64,000 nt of DNA from Candidatus Poribacteria bacterium (GTDB taxonomy: Bacteria; Poribacteria; WGA-4E; WGA-3G): the NCBI GenBank assembly GCA_026706025.1, contig JAPOZO010000063.1:248001-312000 (forward strand). The letters run 5' to 3'. This document shows, piece after piece, positions 60,917 through 64,000 of this stretch (the first letter of the stretch is position 1; each line of letters starts with the position of its first letter). The position numbers and the translations under genes are program-made. Below the pieces are notes generated by a model. It saw only the letters and a program-made list of their open reading frames with translations, was not told the origin of the DNA and did no database searches.

Positions 60917-61570
60917 TTAATCTGATTTATCAACACCGAGCAACGGGTTAATTGTCTCTATCAATTGTGTATCTATGCGGGAACGCTCTGCGGCGATAAT
61001 AGCCTGAATCTGCTGAACTGCGTGTTGTAGCGCGTTTTCTGGGTTGCTGACCCAGTAATCAAAGTGTTCAATCTCAAGAATTTCAGATTTCGCGATAGCA
61101 AGGCGTTTGGTGAGTTCCGTTTCCGATTCTGTTTTTCTGCGATGGAGCCGTTCCTCCAAGATAGCGAAGGATGGGGGTATGATGAAGATAAACAGACTAC
61201 GCGCTGGGGACAGGTCTTGCGATTGGATCTGCAAGGCACCCTTTACTTCGATTTCTAAAATAGCGTCTTTTTCTCCTTCGCGGGCAGCGACTATTTCAGA
61301 TTTGAGCGTACCGTAGAAGTTACCACCATATTCCGCCCATTCTAAGAAACTTCCTTGCTGAATATGGTTTTCAAATTCTGCTTTTGACAGAAAGTGGTAA
61401 TCAACCCCATCTACTTCGCTCCGACGCGGTTTACGCGTCGTTGCAGAGATAGAGAACCGCAAAGTTTCATCCGATTTGCAAAGGGCATCAATGACGGTGC
61501 TTTTCCCTGAGCCGGATGGCCCAGAAATGACGATGACAAGATTCGGTTTATAAAGAGGTGTATTCGCCAT
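60917..61570 (-). CDS. gmk: Guanylate kinase
   Basis: A 217-residue guanylate kinase, which converts GMP to GDP with ATP. Walker A is SGPSGSGKSTVIDAL (from residue 16), followed by RFSISATTRKPRRSEVDGVDYHFLSK, EWAEYGGNFYGT and AILEIEVKGALQIQ. It is slightly longer than the usual 205 residues at the C-terminus. The ferredoxin gene ends 21 bases before its start in the same direction. Confidence 0.96.
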   Translation of the reverse strand: MANTPLYKPNLVIVISGPSGSGKSTVIDALCKSDETLRFSISATTRKPRRSEVDGVDYHFLSKAEFENHIQQGSFLEWAEYGGNFYGTLKSEIVAAREGEKDAILEIEVKGALQIQSQDLSPARSLFIFIIPPSFAILEERLHRRKTESETELTKRLAIAKSEILEIEHFDYWVSNPENALQHAVQQIQAIIAAERSRIDTQLIETINPLLGVDKSD

Positions 61571-61591
61571 TGGAACATCGCACCCACAACG

Positions 61592-62059
61592 TTAATCCGC
61601 TGCTTCGGCTGCTTCAGCGAGTTCTACAAGAACAGGGGATTCAATGCGGATGGCATCCTTGATGCAGACTTCTTCGCATAACTTGCAACCGACACATTCT
61701 TTCGGTTTAACAAGTTCGCAGATACCGAAGAAACTTTCGGCGTGTTCGCCGGTGTCCGGATCCTTAAGTTCGAGACACTCCCAAGGGCAGATATGGACGC
61801 AGAAATCGCATCCAGAGCAGAGTTCTTCGTAGATAACGGCAATAGGACGGTGTGTCGGGCGGCGGATGAATTTACACACCTCGCCAAACTGATCGCGAAT
61901 TGCTTCGACGGGACAGACCATCCCGCATGCAGTGCAATCGATGCATACGTCTGGGGCGATGATGTGCAGCATGTTCCTGTCCCCTGTAATCGCATCAACG
62001 GGACAATTCGTCAAACACGCCATACACCCAATACATTCGTCGGTGATATAGTATGCCAT
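61592..62059 (-). CDS. Four-cluster ferredoxin
   Basis: A 155-residue protein with four complete C-x2-C-x2-C-x3-C motifs: CIGCMACLTNCP, CIDCTACGMVCP, CSGCDFCVHICP and CVGCKLCEEVC. Each can bind one [4Fe-4S] cluster. It probably acts as an electron carrier in the cytoplasm; the partner is not visible. The tail LVELAEAAEAAD is Ala/Glu-rich. It is probably in one transcript with gmk. Confidence 0.92.
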   Translation of the reverse strand: MAYYITDECIGCMACLTNCPVDAITGDRNMLHIIAPDVCIDCTACGMVCPVEAIRDQFGEVCKFIRRPTHRPIAVIYEELCSGCDFCVHICPWECLELKDPDTGEHAESFFGICELVKPKECVGCKLCEEVCIKDAIRIESPVLVELAEAAEAAD

Positions 62060-62292
62060 AGGTCCTTTTCCTGTTTTTTCAGTCCGATAGAACTTGTCTA
62101 TTTCCTTAACACATATATTTTACCACAGTCATAATATATTGTCAAATCAATTTTATTTCAAGCCAGAACTATTCAGGATTTGCAAAATTAGCGTATGAAC
62201 AGGATTATAGGGGCTACGAGCTTAATACTCGGAATCCTTTGAGTGCTGACAGTCGATTGCTGACGGCTGATAGCCAATGAAAAACTATCCCG

Positions 62293-62322
62293 TTGACATT
62301 TTCGGAGGTTGTCGGCTATAAT
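62293..62322 (+). promoter_or_regulatory. Promoter of the SDR gene
   Basis: TTGACA (62293-62298), an 18-base spacer and the consensus TATAAT (62317-62322), 70 bases before the ATG at 62392. Confidence 0.75.
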
Positions 62323-62391
62323 AGCAACATAGAAATATTAGGGTGTTGCTTTCAAACCCATATTAAAAAAATAAAAGGACGTAGAATTCTA

Positions 62392-63162
62392 ATGGATTTA
62401 GGACTAAAGGATAAAATAGTCGTTGTGACAGGCGCGAGCCGCGGTATCGGACGCGCCATCGCACACGGATTCGCTGAAGAAGGCGCGCGACTTAGCATCT
62501 GCGGCAGAACCGAAGATACACTCCAAGGCGTAACAGACGAACTCACGACAAAAGGCGCGGCGGTTTTCGCCAAGCTCGCAGATGTTACGGACACCGAACA
62601 AGTTGAAGCATTTATAGCGGAAACAGTCGAAACCTACGGCAGAATTGATGTTGTTGTAAACAATGTCGGGGGCAGCCGATGGACCCCTCTCGAAGAGATT
62701 TCGGATACCGAGTGGCACGAAATCCTTGATCTGAATTTAGTTTCTGCGGCGCGCGTTAACCGGCTCGCGATCCCTGAAATGAAAAAACAGGGTGGCGGTG
62801 TGATTCTGATGATAACGTCTATCTACGGCAGGGAAGGCGGTGGACACATTACATATAACGCCGCGAAAGCCGCCGAAATCAGTATGACAAAATCTTTAGC
62901 GAAGGAACTCGCGCCGGACAGTATCCGCGTAAATAGCGTCGCTCCCGGTTCAATCCTGTTCCCCGGTGGCGGTTGGGCGCGTCGGATAGCAGCAGATCCA
63001 GAGGCGATGGAAGCCTTTGTGAAAAGCGATATGCCCCTCGGCAGATTCGGGAAACCGGAGGAAATCGCGAACGTTGTCGTTTTTCTCGCATCCGAACGCG
63101 CAAGCCTTGTAACGGGTGCTTGTGTGAACGTTGATGGATGCCAGACCCATTCAAATATTTGA
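62392..63162 (+). CDS. Short-chain dehydrogenase/reductase 2
   Basis: A 256-residue classical SDR. TGASRGIG at residues about 13-20, NNVGG (the N-N-A-G place), Ser in MITSIYGREGGG and YxxxK in TYNAAKAAEIS. The C-terminal half (NSVAPGSILFPGGGWARRIAADP) matches a group of SDRs for small alcohols or sugars. ATG at 62392 follows AAAGGA at a rather long distance; the longer frame from 62293 overlaps the promoter and is rejected. Confidence 0.9.
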   Translation: MDLGLKDKIVVVTGASRGIGRAIAHGFAEEGARLSICGRTEDTLQGVTDELTTKGAAVFAKLADVTDTEQVEAFIAETVETYGRIDVVVNNVGGSRWTPLEEISDTEWHEILDLNLVSAARVNRLAIPEMKKQGGGVILMITSIYGREGGGHITYNAAKAAEISMTKSLAKELAPDSIRVNSVAPGSILFPGGGWARRIAADPEAMEAFVKSDMPLGRFGKPEEIANVVVFLASERASLVTGACVNVDGCQTHSNI

Positions 63163-63344
63163 CGCGTTGACTGTATTGTAGGTGCGAAATCGTTCAATCC
63201 GAAGAGTTGACTAATACATGTTTGTAGTGGATGTGTAGAGTATCTTTCTGTTATTCGGATTTCGCTGGACGGAAATTTTTCCCTTGTTTATAAAGACACA
63301 AACATGGTAGAATGGTATAGATAAAATAATTGAGGAGGGTGGAC

Positions 63345-64000
63345 ATGGACACAAAATTGTGGGTTCCGGAATACGACACACCCGAATTATGGCACAAAGA
63401 AATCTCACGGCGTGGTTTTTTCAAGAGCGGTATCAGTAGTTTTCTCGGACTGATTGCGATGCAGCACTTCGGGTCCAGTAGTTTCGCGCAGCTTGAAGAT
63501 GTAATACCACGTGCGAAGCATTGTATCGTTCTTTTTATGAGTGGCGGTGCCAGCCAGTTAGATACATTTGATCCCAAACCCGGCACCAAAAACGGCGGTC
63601 CCTTTGCAGCGATTCCGACAAGTGCTAACGGTATACAGGTTTCCGAGCATCTACCGAATGTTGCCGAACAGGCACACCATCTCTCTATTATCCGTTCTAT
63701 GGTTTCGCGTGAAGGAAATCATGAACGCGCTCGCTACTTACTACATACTGGGTATGCGCCTGGTGGAGCCGTCAGACATCCGACGCTCGGTTCAATCACA
63801 TCTTATTATCTTGAAGACGCACTTTTGGACCTGCCGAGTTGCGTTAACATCAATTCGCCGATGTACTCCGGCGGCTTTCTCGGTGCGACGCACGACCCAT
63901 TTGTCGTCAAAGATCCGATGAAGCCTGTGGAAGACATCTCTTATCCGGCACAGATGGACACGCACCGTTTTCGTGAACGGCTCAAGATGCTGAGAACGAT
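63345..64000 (+). CDS. DUF1501 protein (5' part)
   Basis: Read to the window edge (about 218 residues). The N-terminus SRRGFFKSGISSFLGLIAM is a twin-arginine signal. CIVLFMSGGASQLDTFDPKPG, MVSREGNHERARYLLHTGYAPG and HPTLGSI are the signature of DUF1501, a family related to alkaline-phosphatase/sulfatase-fold proteins that often stands next to a DUF1800 or DUF1549 gene. Its role is not known. GAGGAGGGTGG lies before the ATG. The rest of the gene lies outside. Confidence 0.92.
   Translation, partial: MDTKLWVPEYDTPELWHKEISRRGFFKSGISSFLGLIAMQHFGSSSFAQLEDVIPRAKHCIVLFMSGGASQLDTFDPKPGTKNGGPFAAIPTSANGIQVSEHLPNVAEQAHHLSIIRSMVSREGNHERARYLLHTGYAPGGAVRHPTLGSITSYYLEDALLDLPSCVNINSPMYSGGFLGATHDPFVVKDPMKPVEDISYPAQMDTHRFRERLKMLRT

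Overview
The window looks like the chromosome of a member of, or close to, Candidatus Poribacteria. The reasons are several phytanoyl-CoA-dioxygenase-like (PhyH) proteins among sulfatases, a DUF1501 protein, exported LamG/laminin-like proteins, a secreted nucleotidase ending in a NPFNPETW-type FlgD/T9SS-like domain, an Rpn/PD-(D/E)XK protein with GRQEG repeats, and very many short palindromic and MITE-like repeats between genes. This assignment is inference from gene content; no rRNA or tRNA gene was seen.

Layout. 0-8 kb: the end of a glycerophosphodiesterase-like gene, an unknown NodB-like protein, SDR and aldo-keto reductases, a MntA/HepT pair whose HepT is broken by TGA, and a cupin / TIM-barrel / VWA / membrane-protein run. 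8-18 kb: an exported LamG protein, an acidic TPR protein, transketolase, then a redox operon (membrane cytochrome c, a selenocysteine-containing TlpA-like protein, Yip1-like and DUF4175-like proteins). 18-36 kb: PPK2, two PhyH genes, two more exported beta-sandwich proteins, three sulfatases, a PIN toxin pair, a large 5'-nucleotidase, a D-serine dehydratase/D-threonine aldolase-like enzyme and a DUF6785-like membrane protein. 36-43 kb: housekeeping genes (maf, yajC, queA, ruvB, ruvA, ruvC, yebC). 43-49 kb: Rpn protein, a short LRR protein, a PAP2-like protein, a fused double peroxiredoxin with two in-frame TGA codons, two PhyH genes and a Gfo/Idh/MocA dehydrogenase. 49-58 kb: cydAB split by a MITE, lipoproteins, and a TRAP permease / DUF3311 / SSS symporter operon. 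58-64 kb: ksgA carrying two in-frame palindromes, coaBC, gmk, a four-cluster ferredoxin, an SDR and the start of a DUF1501 protein.

How it fits together. The sulfatases, PhyH enzymes, dehydrogenases, sugar isomerase-like TIM barrel, DUF1501 protein and symporters suggest a heterotroph that breaks down sulfated or modified glycans and small organic molecules. The two selenoprotein loci (12.3-13.4 kb and 45.6-46.6 kb) are the strongest unusual finding. In all three places a TGA sits exactly where the catalytic cysteine belongs, the frame continues with conserved sequence, and a stem-loop follows 14-15 nt downstream. Other points of note are a PhyH protein with HxG instead of the HxD iron motif, a shared C-terminal tail on three exported proteins, and repeats that have entered coding genes in frame.
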